NCBI GenBank assembly: GCA_023439185.1
Contig: JAEXOR010000050.1
Coordinates: forward strand, 1 to 64,000
Direction: 5' to 3'
From: Bacillota bacterium
GTDB taxonomy: Bacteria; Bacillota; Desulfotomaculia; Desulfotomaculales; Desulfallaceae
Length of the DNA: 64,000 nt
In this document: piece by piece, positions 8,172 to 16,124 of the stretch
Layout of the letters: each line of letters begins with the position of its first letter
Numbering within the stretch: the first letter of the stretch is position 1
Program-made: the position numbers and the translations under genes
The notes under the pieces: model-generated
Told to the model about the DNA's origin: nothing
What the model saw: only the letters and a program-made list of their open reading frames with translations
The model's database searches: none

Positions 8172-9914
8172 ATGAGTCTACGTTTTTATGAGCTCGGCAA
8201 AAGCTACCACGGCAAAACCATATTTGAAAACATCAACGGAGAAATTAACAGCGCGGATAAAATAGGCCTGGTTGGAGCAAACGGCATCGGCAAAACAACC
8301 CTGGCCAGGCTGGTGGCTGGCCTTGACGCCTGTGATGCCGGGCAGGTTGAGTATTCGCCGGCCCGTCTCAGGGTCCTTTATATCGAACAGCACCCTGCCT
8401 TCAACCCGCAGTCCTCTGTTTACGAGACCATATATCAAGCGGCTTCAGGCAGCCGTCAAGCCGGGGATATGCAAACATTGGTCGGAAAATCTCTGCACGC
8501 CGTCGGCTTGAGCGAGAGAAAATGGTCTCAAAAGGCAGGCAGTTTAAGCGGCGGCGAAAAAACGAAACTGGCTCTGGGCAAAATCATGGTGGCGGATTTT
8601 GATTTGCTCATCCTCGACGAGCCCACCAACCACCTGGACGCGGAAAGCTGCCTGTGGCTGGAGGAGCTTGTCGGCCAAATCGCCCAACCGGTGCTGATTA
8701 TATCCCACGACCGGTTTTTCCTGGATCGCACCGTCAGCAGAATTTGGGAACTGAACAACCGGGAGCTCAAAATCTATACGGGCAATTATTCCGCCTACAG
8801 AATGCAGAAAGAACTGGAGTTGAAGAATATTGCCAGGGAATACGATAAGCAGCAAACCAGGATCCGGCAACTGAACCAGGTGATCAATACCCGGCGGGAC
8901 TGGTACCAAAGCGCGCATCAGGCGGCGGGTCAGAACGACTTTTACCGGGCCAAGGCCAAAAAACACGTCAATGTTTTAAAGGCCAAGCAAAAAGAGCTGG
9001 CCAGGCTGGAGACGAACAAAATTGATAAACCCGTCAAGCCGGTCTCCCCGGCCTTTGAGATAATCAATAAAAGCGTGCTGGGCAAAAAATATCCCCCATT
9101 CCTGGCCCAGGTTAAAAACCTGGGTAAAAGCTTCGGCAGCAAAATAATCTTCCGGGATATTTCCTTTCAGATCAGGCGCAGCGACAGAATCGCGCTAATC
9201 GGTGCCAACGGCGCCGGCAAGACCACCCTGCTGAAAACAATCTGCGGACTGGATCATAACTATACAGGCTCCGTGACCGTCAACCCCGCCGTTAAAATCG
9301 GCTATTTTGCCCAGGGACTTGAACACCTGGATCAGCACGCCACCGTACTGGACAGTGTTTTGGATCAGGGGGCCGGCGCCAACGAAGCCAGGCTGCTCCT
9401 GGCCAATTTGCTTTTTCGGGGGGACGACGTGGATAAGAAAATCGCCGTTCTGAGCATGGGCGAGAAAGGCAGAGTGGCCTTTGCCAAACTGATCCTGTCC
9501 GGCGCCGACCTGCTGCTCCTGGATGAGCCCACCAATTATATGGATATCCAATCCAGAGAAGCTATTGAAGCAGTGCTTGAAGAATTTAAAGGGATTTTGC
9601 TTTTTGTGAGCCACGACAGATATTTTATCCAGCGGGCGGCCAACCGGGTATTTAACATAGCCGATCAAAAGTTAAACATTTATGACGGGGATTACGATTA
9701 TTACCTGGCCAAATGCAGGGAACAAAAGGCGCGGGATAATACCGGCCCCGAATACGGAAACTTAACGGACAACATCAGGAGATTGGAATGCGAGCTGGCT
9801 TTTTTAGGCGCCAGGCTGAACGAACCAATGGACGAGCAGGAAAAAAGCCGGCTCAGCGAAAGATACCTGAGCATCGCCAGGGAGCTTAACGCGCAAAGGG
9901 AACTGCTTAAATAA
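8172..9914 (+). CDS. ABC-F family ATPase (ribosome protection/antibiotic resistance type)
   Basis: 580 residues from the ATG at 8172, which is nine bases after AAAGGAG; the in-frame ATG at 8163 touches that site. Two ABC domains lie in tandem with no membrane segments. Domain 1 has GANGIGKTTL, signature SLSGGEKTKLALGK and LILDEPTNHLD; the charged P-site tRNA interaction linker is about residues 210-290. Domain 2 has GANGAGKTTLLK, altered signature LSMGEKGRVAFAK, LLLDEPTNYMD and FVSHDRYF. ABC-F proteins bind the ribosomal E site and either aid translation or dislodge ribosome-targeting drugs. The leader peptide, conditional stems and terminator upstream argue for an inducible antibiotic-resistance member (VmlR/Vga-like) rather than housekeeping EttA/YdiF. 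The drug specificity cannot be read. Confidence 0.88.
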   Translation: MSLRFYELGKSYHGKTIFENINGEINSADKIGLVGANGIGKTTLARLVAGLDACDAGQVEYSPARLRVLYIEQHPAFNPQSSVYETIYQAASGSRQAGDMQTLVGKSLHAVGLSERKWSQKAGSLSGGEKTKLALGKIMVADFDLLILDEPTNHLDAESCLWLEELVGQIAQPVLIISHDRFFLDRTVSRIWELNNRELKIYTGNYSAYRMQKELELKNIAREYDKQQTRIRQLNQVINTRRDWYQSAHQAAGQNDFYRAKAKKHVNVLKAKQKELARLETNKIDKPVKPVSPAFEIINKSVLGKKYPPFLAQVKNLGKSFGSKIIFRDISFQIRRSDRIALIGANGAGKTTLLKTICGLDHNYTGSVTVNPAVKIGYFAQGLEHLDQHATVLDSVLDQGAGANEARLLLANLLFRGDDVDKKIAVLSMGEKGRVAFAKLILSGADLLLLDEPTNYMDIQSREAIEAVLEEFKGILLFVSHDRYFIQRAANRVFNIADQKLNIYDGDYDYYLAKCREQKARDNTGPEYGNLTDNIRRLECELAFLGARLNEPMDEQEKSRLSERYLSIARELNAQRELLK

Positions 9915-9925
9915 AACCCGGTTTA

Positions 9926-9969
9926 TTTTACTTTGTTTAGTTGCAATTAAACAAAGTAAAAATTATAAT
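9926..9969 (+). promoter_or_regulatory. Promoter with overlapping 14-bp inverted repeat operator
   Basis: -35 TTGCAA (9941-9946), 17-bp spacer, -10 TATAAT (9964-9969). TTTTACTTTGTTTA (9926-9939) and TAAACAAAGTAAAA (9948-9961) form a perfect inverted repeat covering the promoter. Autorepression by the regulator encoded immediately downstream is likely. The predicted start of transcription (about 9976) nearly abuts the ribosome binding site. Confidence 0.75.
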
Positions 9970-9990
9970 GCACTTGGGAGGTGATGCGTT

Positions 9991-10473
9991 ATCAATGAAC
10001 AGGAACTGAAATTTATTGAGGAACTGGGCCTGTTAATGGAAAGTGCCGGCGCAACCAGGACACTGGGCCGCACCTTCGGTTATTTGTTGCTGACCGACCG
10101 GCCCCGGACCCTGGACGAAATAGCCGAATACTTAATGTTCAGCAAGGCCACCGCATCCCTCACCATCCGCCATGGTCTGCTGATGCGCATATTTGAAAAG
10201 GTAAGCCTGCCCGGTGAACGCAAAGCGCGTTACCGCGCCAATATAGAGTCCTGGATCCAGTCCTCCATGGAAAAGGCCGAATCTATGATGCTATGGGAGC
10301 AGCTGATCGACCGGGGACTGGACGTTGTGCCGCTCCAAAACCGTGAATCCAGGGAAAATCTGATGGTTTTAAAGGATTATTTTAGTTTTGTCAATTGGTA
10401 TTTATCAGACATAAAGCTGCAATATGAACGCTGGACAAAGGGTGAGCTAAACAAAGACTCGGAAAAACCTTGA
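9991..10473 (+). CDS. GbsR/MarR-like transcriptional regulator, probable non-AUG start
   Basis: The conserved family N-terminus (NEQELKFIEELGLLMESAG, then TLGRTFGYLLLTDRPRTLDEIAEYLMFSKATAS) is encoded from about 9994, yet the first in-frame ATG is at 10036, after this block. The strong site GGGAGGTGAT (9976-9985) sits six bases before ATC at 9991, and no ATG, GTG or TTG lies in frame between. ATC is therefore the best start, giving 160 residues; otherwise the 5' end carries an indel. A winged helix-turn-helix spans about residues 35-95. The gene heads an efflux operon and has a palindromic operator over its promoter, so it probably represses the operon. Confidence 0.7.
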   Translation: MNEQELKFIEELGLLMESAGATRTLGRTFGYLLLTDRPRTLDEIAEYLMFSKATASLTIRHGLLMRIFEKVSLPGERKARYRANIESWIQSSMEKAESMMLWEQLIDRGLDVVPLQNRESRENLMVLKDYFSFVNWYLSDIKLQYERWTKGELNKDSEKP

Positions 10474-10486
10474 AAGGCGTGCGGTC

Positions 10487-11197
10487 ATGACCCAAAATAT
10501 ATTGATGAGCTTAAACAAGGTGACCAGGACCTACCATATGGGTGAAGTGACGGTCAACGCCCTGGGTGAAACCACCCTGGACATCTACCAGGGTGAAATA
10601 CTGGTGATCCTGGGTCCCAGCGGGTCCGGGAAAAGCACCCTGCTTAATATTATGGGCGGCATGGACCTCCCCACCTCGGGAGATGTTTTTATTGATCGGC
10701 AAAATCTGGCCCGGGCCGGTGACAACCAGTTAACTCGTTACAGAAGAAACGAAATCGGGTTTGTCTTTCAGTTTTACAACCTGATCCCCGACCTGACCGC
10801 CCGGGAAAACGTGGAGTTGGCCGCCGACCTGGTGGACGAACCCCTGGCGGTGGCAGACGTACTGAGGGACGTGGGCCTGGCCGACCGGATGGACCACTTT
10901 CCCTCCCAGATGAGCGGCGGTGAGCAGCAACGGGTCTCCATCGCCAGGGCGGCGGTTAAAAATCCCCGCCTGCTGCTTTGCGACGAACCCACCGGCGCCC
11001 TGGACTACCAGACCGGCAAGCTGATCCTGGCTCTGCTGGTGAAAATCAACCGGGACCGGGGCAGCACCGTGGTTATTGTCACCCACAACACTCCCATCGG
11101 CGACATGGGCCACCGGGTAATCCGCATGCGGGACGGCGTGATCGCGGAAATCAGGGAGAACGCCTCCCCCCTGCCTCCGGAAAGGATCGAGTGGTAA
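10487..11197 (+). CDS. ABC transporter ATP-binding protein (MacB/LolD type)
   Basis: 236 residues. Walker A GPSGSGKSTLL (about 40-50), Q-loop FVFQFYNL, signature MSGGEQQRVSIARA, Walker B LLLCDEPTGALD and H-loop VIVTHN are all intact. This is the ATPase partner of an FtsX-like permease. Its TAA stop overlaps the ATG of the permease gene (TAATG at 11195-11199), so translation is coupled. With the adaptor encoded further downstream it makes a complete MacAB-type set in a Gram-positive membrane, moving substrates out of the cell; peptides, lipids or drugs are possible. Confidence 0.93.
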   Translation: MTQNILMSLNKVTRTYHMGEVTVNALGETTLDIYQGEILVILGPSGSGKSTLLNIMGGMDLPTSGDVFIDRQNLARAGDNQLTRYRRNEIGFVFQFYNLIPDLTARENVELAADLVDEPLAVADVLRDVGLADRMDHFPSQMSGGEQQRVSIARAAVKNPRLLLCDEPTGALDYQTGKLILALLVKINRDRGSTVVIVTHNTPIGDMGHRVIRMRDGVIAEIRENASPLPPERIEW

Positions 11198-13605
11198 TGG
11201 GAGCGCTGCATAAAAAATTATGGCGCACCATCGGCAAAACCAAGGGCCAGTTCATCGCCGTGGCGGCGGTGGTGATGATGGGCGTAGCCATTTATATCGG
11301 TATGACCACCGCTTACTTCAACTTAAACGAATCCAAGGAACAGTTTTACCGGGAACATAATTTCGCTGACTATTACTTTCATGTGATTAAAGCGCCGCAG
11401 CAGGTGACCAGGCAAATTGAAGCCCTGCCCGGCGTAACCGGGGTTACCGGACGCATCCAGAAGGACGTCACCCTGGTCAACGAACATAACAAGCGGGCCA
11501 CGGCCCGGTTAACCGGCTATGCACTGCCCATGGAGCGTGAAATCAACAGTCTTCGATTACTCACCGGGCGTTTTTTTGCCGCCGAGGGCGCCAATGCCCA
11601 ATCCGGGGACGCCGCAGTGCGGACCGGCGACATTGAGATCCTGGTGGACCCCCAGTACGCGGCGGCCAACAAGCTGGACTTTAACGATATCGTCACCATC
11701 GTGGCCGAAGGAAAAACCGTGCCCCTGACCATGGTGGGCACCATTACCGGCCCGGAATTTGTTTACCTGATGAAGGACGCCGCCACCCTGATGCCGGATC
11801 CCACGTCCTTCGGCATCATCGCCATGTCCCGGGAAAGGGCCCAGCAGCTCCTGAATCTGCAGGGACAGGTAAACCAGATCCTGGTTACCCTGGCGCCGGG
11901 CGCAGATGAAGAAAAAATCGCAGAACAGATCAAAGGCATCCTGGAACCTTACGGCAACCTGGCCGCCTACCCGCGCAAGCAGCAGCTCAGCCATGCCGCG
12001 CTGGACGGGGAATTGGAGGGATTGAAGGCATCCGCGACTTTTTTACCCGTTATTTTCCTTGGTATTGCCGCCGCCATCCAGTTTGTCATCCTGGGGCGCA
12101 TGATCCGCGCCCAGCGCCTGCAAATCGGGGTTATGAAAGCCATCGGCTATAGCAGCAGACAGGTGATGCTGCACTATACCGGTTACTCGGTACTGGTGGC
12201 CCTGTGCGGCGCGGTGCTGGGCATATTGCTGGGCCTGTCCCTGGCTTCGGTGATATCACAGGCATACGCCATGTACTTCAACCTGCCGGCCACCATCGGC
12301 GCCGTGAACACCCAGGCCATCCTGTACGGTTTTCTGCTCAGCACCGGGGTAAGCATCCTGGCGGGTTTAACCGCCTGCCGCAGCGTCACCGGCATCAAGC
12401 CCGCGGAAGCCATGCGCAGCGAGCCGCCCAAAAGCGGGGGCAAAACCATGGTTGAACAACTGACCTGGCTGTGGCGCCGGCTGGGCACCGGCTGGCGGAT
12501 GAGCGTCAGGTCCGCCGGCCGGAACCGCACCCGCTTTGCCATCACCATGGTGGGAATTGTTTTCGCGGTGGGTATGCTGGTGGTGTCATTGTTTACCGTA
12601 GACGCCGTGGATTATATGATCGAGTCACATTTTTACCAGAACCAGCGTTATGATTACCTGATCCGGTTCGCCGCGCCGGTAAGAGAAAATGAAATTTTAA
12701 ACATCGAACGCCTGGAAGGAGTGCAAAAATCGGAACCCCTGCTGGAAATACCGGCCAAAATCAAGTTTAACGGCCGGAGTGAGGATGATTCCATTACCGG
12801 CATCAACCCCCAAACCACCATGAAAAAACTGTTCGACCACCGGCAGCAGCCCGTCCGGGTGCCTGAAGCGGGCCTGCTGATCAGCCAGAGGACGGCCAAA
12901 AAACTGGGGGCCGGGGTGGGCAACATGGTGGAAGTGGAAACCATGCTGGGCATCGGACCCGCCAGACACGCCATGGTCAAAATCGTGGGCGTCAACAGCC
13001 AGCTGGTGGGGGGAGGTTCCTTTGTTTCGCTGGAACAGGCAAACCTCATATTGCAGGAAAGACAGGTGGCTTCCGGAGTGATGCTTAACGTGGACCCGGC
13101 CTTTGCCGGCCGGCTGGAGGAGCAACTGGAGGACATGACCGGCGTCACGTCCATCTCCAGCCGCCAGAAGGATCTGGATAATTTCAACCAGAACATGGAC
13201 GCCATGCTTTACTCCATTTCAATTATGGTCCTTTTCGCCCTGCTGCTGGGCTTTGCCATTGTGTACAATTCCTCGGTGATCAGCTTTTCGGAAAGGCAGC
13301 GGGAATTGGCCTCGCTGCGGGTGCTGGGTTTCTCGATCCAGGAGGTCTCCGGTATCCTGCTCAAGGAAAACCTGCTGCAGTCCCTGCTGGGGGTGGCCCT
13401 GGGCCTGCCCTTCGGCTACCTGATGGCTAAAGGCTACATCAGCGCGGCCAGCACCGATTTGTATACCATCCCGGTGATTATTTATCCCACCACTTACCTG
13501 TATTCAGCCCTGGGCGCCCTGCTGTTTATCGCGGTGGCCCACCAACTGTCCGTACGGGGCGTCAGGCGGCTGAACCTGGTGGAAGTGCTGAAGAATAAGG
13601 ATTGA
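11197..13605 (+). CDS. FtsX/MacB-like ABC transporter permease
   Basis: 802 residues from the ATG at 11197 that overlaps the ATPase stop. The reading frame is open further upstream, inside the ATPase gene, but that part is not coding. An N-terminal TM (about 20-40) is followed by a large extracytoplasmic MacB-PCD-like domain to about 270 and three TM helices forming the first FtsX core (about 280-420). A second copy follows: TM near 450, an extracytoplasmic region, then three TM helices near the end. The duplicated FtsX layout is typical of Gram-positive permeases that couple ATP hydrolysis to mechanotransmission. It works with the ATPase and the adaptor. Confidence 0.9.
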   Translation: MGALHKKLWRTIGKTKGQFIAVAAVVMMGVAIYIGMTTAYFNLNESKEQFYREHNFADYYFHVIKAPQQVTRQIEALPGVTGVTGRIQKDVTLVNEHNKRATARLTGYALPMEREINSLRLLTGRFFAAEGANAQSGDAAVRTGDIEILVDPQYAAANKLDFNDIVTIVAEGKTVPLTMVGTITGPEFVYLMKDAATLMPDPTSFGIIAMSRERAQQLLNLQGQVNQILVTLAPGADEEKIAEQIKGILEPYGNLAAYPRKQQLSHAALDGELEGLKASATFLPVIFLGIAAAIQFVILGRMIRAQRLQIGVMKAIGYSSRQVMLHYTGYSVLVALCGAVLGILLGLSLASVISQAYAMYFNLPATIGAVNTQAILYGFLLSTGVSILAGLTACRSVTGIKPAEAMRSEPPKSGGKTMVEQLTWLWRRLGTGWRMSVRSAGRNRTRFAITMVGIVFAVGMLVVSLFTVDAVDYMIESHFYQNQRYDYLIRFAAPVRENEILNIERLEGVQKSEPLLEIPAKIKFNGRSEDDSITGINPQTTMKKLFDHRQQPVRVPEAGLLISQRTAKKLGAGVGNMVEVETMLGIGPARHAMVKIVGVNSQLVGGGSFVSLEQANLILQERQVASGVMLNVDPAFAGRLEEQLEDMTGVTSISSRQKDLDNFNQNMDAMLYSISIMVLFALLLGFAIVYNSSVISFSERQRELASLRVLGFSIQEVSGILLKENLLQSLLGVALGLPFGYLMAKGYISAASTDLYTIPVIIYPTTYLYSALGALLFIAVAHQLSVRGVRRLNLVEVLKNKD

Positions 13606-13606
13606 G

Positions 13607-13634
13607 GTCAGGAGTCAGGAGTCAGGAGTCAGGA
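13607..13634. repeat. Four tandem copies of GTCAGGA
   Basis: Four perfect head-to-tail heptamers occur right after the permease stop and 43 bp before the adaptor start. Heptamer runs can arise or vary by slippage. Confidence 0.95.
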
Positions 13635-13676
13635 GAATTTTATCCTGAATTCTTAACCATAACAGGGGGTTCTGAT

Positions 13677-14858
13677 ATGAAACCGGTTACCAAACGCAAA
13701 AAGAAAATATTCTTGTGGGCGGGCATCGTGGTGTTATTGGGGTTGGCAGTCACAGCCGCTGTTTTAAACGGCGGGACCGAGGCAGAAACGGCGGCGGTTA
13801 AAACCGGGGAGATTACCCGGGCTGTTGAGGATACCGGTTATATTCAGCCCGCCACCAATTACGACCTGCACGCCGTCCAAAACGCCAGGGTGGTGCGGGT
13901 ACCCGTTGCCGTCGGGCAGCAGGTTGAGGAAGGACAGACCCTGGTGGTACTGGAAAACCTGGATTTATCCATTCAGATTGAAGACACCCGCTCCCAATTG
14001 TCCCAAACCTCGGCCACCATCCAGGCGGCCCAGGCAGCCGTGCAGCGGATGGAATTGGAACTGCAGAAAGCGCAGGATAACCTGGAGCGTCTCCGGTCAC
14101 TGCATGAATCCGGGGTCATCCCCACTGTGGAATTTGAAGAGGCCGAAGTGGGGGCTAAAACCCTGGAACAAAGCCTGCAGGAGCAAACAGCGCTGCTGGA
14201 AAGCGCCCGGGCCCAACAGTCGGGTATGAACCGCTCGTTGCAGAACCTTAACCGCAAAGAGAAGCAGCTGACGCTGCAAAGTCCCGTGGACGGCATCGTG
14301 CTGAGTTTGCCGGCGGAACAGGAACAGGTGGTGAACCCGGGAGCGCTGCTGGTCAGCGTGGCGGTACCGGACAAACTGGAAATTAAAGCGGATATTTTAA
14401 GCGATGACCTGGGCGAGGTAAAAACAGGCCAAAGGGTAAAAATCACCGCCCCGGTCCTGGGCGCTAATGTTTTGTATGGCGAAGTAAAAGAGATCTATCC
14501 TTTAGCCGAGGAGAAGCAGTCGGCCCTGGGGGTAATCCAAAGGCGGGTACCGGTGGTCGTCGCCCTGAACGACGCGGCCAATCTGAAACCCGGTTACGAG
14601 GTAAAGGTGGCCATTGAAACCTCCGCCGTCAAGAATGTGCCGGTAATTCCCCGGGAAGCGGTGCGCACCCTGCAAGACGGCGGCAAGGAAGTAATGGTGG
14701 TGCAAAATAACCGGGTACAGCACAAACCGGTAAAAACAGGTCTCGGGGACAGAGAATATATAGAAATAACCGAGGGCCTGGCGGCGGGGGATATCATCAT
14801 CCGTGACGGCAGCCTCGATTTAAAGGAGAACACTAAAATCAAACCGGTTGAGAGTTAA
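13677..14858 (+). CDS. HlyD/MacA-family efflux adaptor (membrane fusion protein)
   Basis: 393 residues from the ATG at 13677, eight bases after AGGGGG. A single TM anchor (about 10-30) is followed by the lipoyl/barrel-sandwich half-motif (RVPVAVGQQVEEGQTLVVLEN), a coiled-coil hairpin (about 95-190, rich in Gln/Glu/Leu), the second lipoyl half (LQSPVDGIVLSL) and beta-barrel and membrane-proximal domains. Such adaptors work with MacB-like transporters; in Gram-positives they gate or extend export. It is the last gene of the operon regulator-ATPase-permease-adaptor, separated from the permease by the heptamer repeat. Confidence 0.9.
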   Translation: MKPVTKRKKKIFLWAGIVVLLGLAVTAAVLNGGTEAETAAVKTGEITRAVEDTGYIQPATNYDLHAVQNARVVRVPVAVGQQVEEGQTLVVLENLDLSIQIEDTRSQLSQTSATIQAAQAAVQRMELELQKAQDNLERLRSLHESGVIPTVEFEEAEVGAKTLEQSLQEQTALLESARAQQSGMNRSLQNLNRKEKQLTLQSPVDGIVLSLPAEQEQVVNPGALLVSVAVPDKLEIKADILSDDLGEVKTGQRVKITAPVLGANVLYGEVKEIYPLAEEKQSALGVIQRRVPVVVALNDAANLKPGYEVKVAIETSAVKNVPVIPREAVRTLQDGGKEVMVVQNNRVQHKPVKTGLGDREYIEITEGLAAGDIIIRDGSLDLKENTKIKPVES

Positions 14859-14863
14859 CTGAT

Positions 14864-15505
14864 TTATCGGGCGAATATAATCGCGGCTTCCCGGGCTTGT
14901 TCCATTGCCCCGGCCATAATGGCATTGATTTGCTCCGGTGTTTGGTTAACGCCTTCAATAATAACCGAATCCGCCACCTGAACCCCCATAAAGCTTAATA
15001 CGGCTCTGATGTAGCGATCTCCAAATTCGCTGTCCCGGGCCGGCCCGACTGAAAAAACGCCCCCGCGGGCCTGGATGTGGATGGCCTTTTTATTTTTTAA
15101 CAGCCCCACCGGTCCATGGTCCGTATATTTAAAAGACCTGTCGACAATGCACACGGCGTCAATGTACGCTTTCAACAGAGGCGGAATGCCCAGGTTCCAC
15201 AGCGGAGAGACAAACACATATTTATCGGCGGTGACAAACTGCTCCGTCAGTTCGTGGATACCGGTTGTCTTTGCCATCTCTTCCAAAGTGAAATCATCCA
15301 AACCGCTTCCCCGCCGCAGTTTTTCCCACCCACTTAAAACATCACGGTCAATAAACGGTATATCCATTGCATATAAATCCAGCTCAATAACCTCGTCGTC
15401 CGGTTTTTCCTTAAGGTAACAGTTTAAAAAAGCCTTTCCGACAATAGCACTGAAAGACTTCTCCTCCAGATTGGGATTTGCTTTAATATACAATACTTTT
15501 GACAT
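14864..15505 (-). CDS. azoR: FMN-dependent NADH-azoreductase
   Basis: 213 residues, the usual AzoR length. Flavodoxin-like fold with the N-terminal KVLYIKANP phosphate-loop strand, the FMN contact SPLWNLGIPPLLKAYID, and the RGGVF segment near 147. AzoR enzymes reduce quinones and azo compounds by two-electron transfer and protect against electrophile stress. AAAGGTGAG lies seven bases before the ATG. It is divergent from an HxlR-family regulator; this pairing is typical, with YodB/HxlR-type repressors sensing quinones or aldehydes and controlling azoreductases. Confidence 0.9.
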   Translation of the reverse strand: MSKVLYIKANPNLEEKSFSAIVGKAFLNCYLKEKPDDEVIELDLYAMDIPFIDRDVLSGWEKLRRGSGLDDFTLEEMAKTTGIHELTEQFVTADKYVFVSPLWNLGIPPLLKAYIDAVCIVDRSFKYTDHGPVGLLKNKKAIHIQARGGVFSVGPARDSEFGDRYIRAVLSFMGVQVADSVIIEGVNQTPEQINAIMAGAMEQAREAAIIFAR

Positions 15506-15562
15506 TACTCATCTCACCTTTGAAATGATTATTTTTTCCATGGTGTAATTAATGACATATGC

Positions 15563-15568
15563 TATAAT
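15563..15568 (+). promoter_or_regulatory. -10 box in the azoR/hxlR intergenic region
   Basis: A perfect TATAAT lies in the 150-bp divergent region, next to the near-symmetric TACTATTTAGGTA that recalls the YodB/CatR-type operator form TACT-N7-AGTA. The -35 is weak, so assignment to the hxlR gene is tentative. Confidence 0.4.
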
Positions 15569-15655
15569 ACTATTTAGGTAATATCTTTTTAACAAGTAGG
15601 CACTTATTAGTGCTATAGTACCCAAAAAGAAACTTAAAGCATTGGGGTGTAAAAA

Positions 15656-16078
15656 ATGATCGATAAAGAAAAACGTCATGAGGAATGCCATATGAAGGAA
15701 AAATGCATTAAATACGATATCTGCCCCATGGTTTTGGTGCAAAAAATAGTTTCCGGCAAGTGGAAAATATTAATTCTGTGGTATTTAAGCTACAATACCC
15801 TCCGGTTTAATCAGATTAAAAAAAGGCTTCCTTACGCTACGCAAAAAATGCTCACCCAGCAGTTAAGGAGTTTGGAAGAGGATAATCTTATATACAGGAA
15901 GGTGTATCCTGTGGTTCCCCCTAAAGTGGAATATGGATTAACGGAGGTCGGGAAAAAAATCATCCCCATCCTGGAGATGATGCACGGTTTTGGGGCTGAG
16001 TATCTGGAGCAAAGCTCTGATCAAATAGCCCTCCTTGGAAGGGAGGACTGTCACGAAATAACGGAGGGATTACTCTAA
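15656..16078 (+). CDS. HxlR family transcriptional regulator
   Basis: 140 residues. The HxlR winged helix lies at about 20-115: CPMVLVQKIVSGKWKILILWYLS is the family's N-terminal signature with a Cys at 23 (CP) that is redox-active in YodB/CatR relatives, followed by FNQIKKRLPYATQKMLTQQLRSLEEDNLI and the wing RKVYPVVPPKVEYGLT. Extra cysteines occur at residues 11 and 17. GGGGTG lies six bases before the ATG. Divergence from azoR suggests it represses azoR and itself and is relieved by thiol-reactive quinones; the target is inferred from context. Confidence 0.88.
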   Translation: MIDKEKRHEECHMKEKCIKYDICPMVLVQKIVSGKWKILILWYLSYNTLRFNQIKKRLPYATQKMLTQQLRSLEEDNLIYRKVYPVVPPKVEYGLTEVGKKIIPILEMMHGFGAEYLEQSSDQIALLGREDCHEITEGLL

Positions 16079-16093
16079 CGAGGCTTGGCCGGG

Positions 16094-16124
16094 GGGAAGC
16101 AACAGAACCGCCCCCCTGCTTCCC
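16094..16124. terminator. Hairpin between convergent genes
   Basis: GGGAAGCA (16094-16101) and TGCTTCCC (16117-16124) pair with a 15-base C-rich loop. It sits exactly between the stops of the hxlR gene and the sigma-54 activator gene. It lacks a T-run, so terminator activity is uncertain. Confidence 0.4.

Noticed and set aside
10978..11196. Upstream extension of the permease frame
   Set aside because: It lies inside the ATPase gene; the overlapping TAATG and family start favour 11197.
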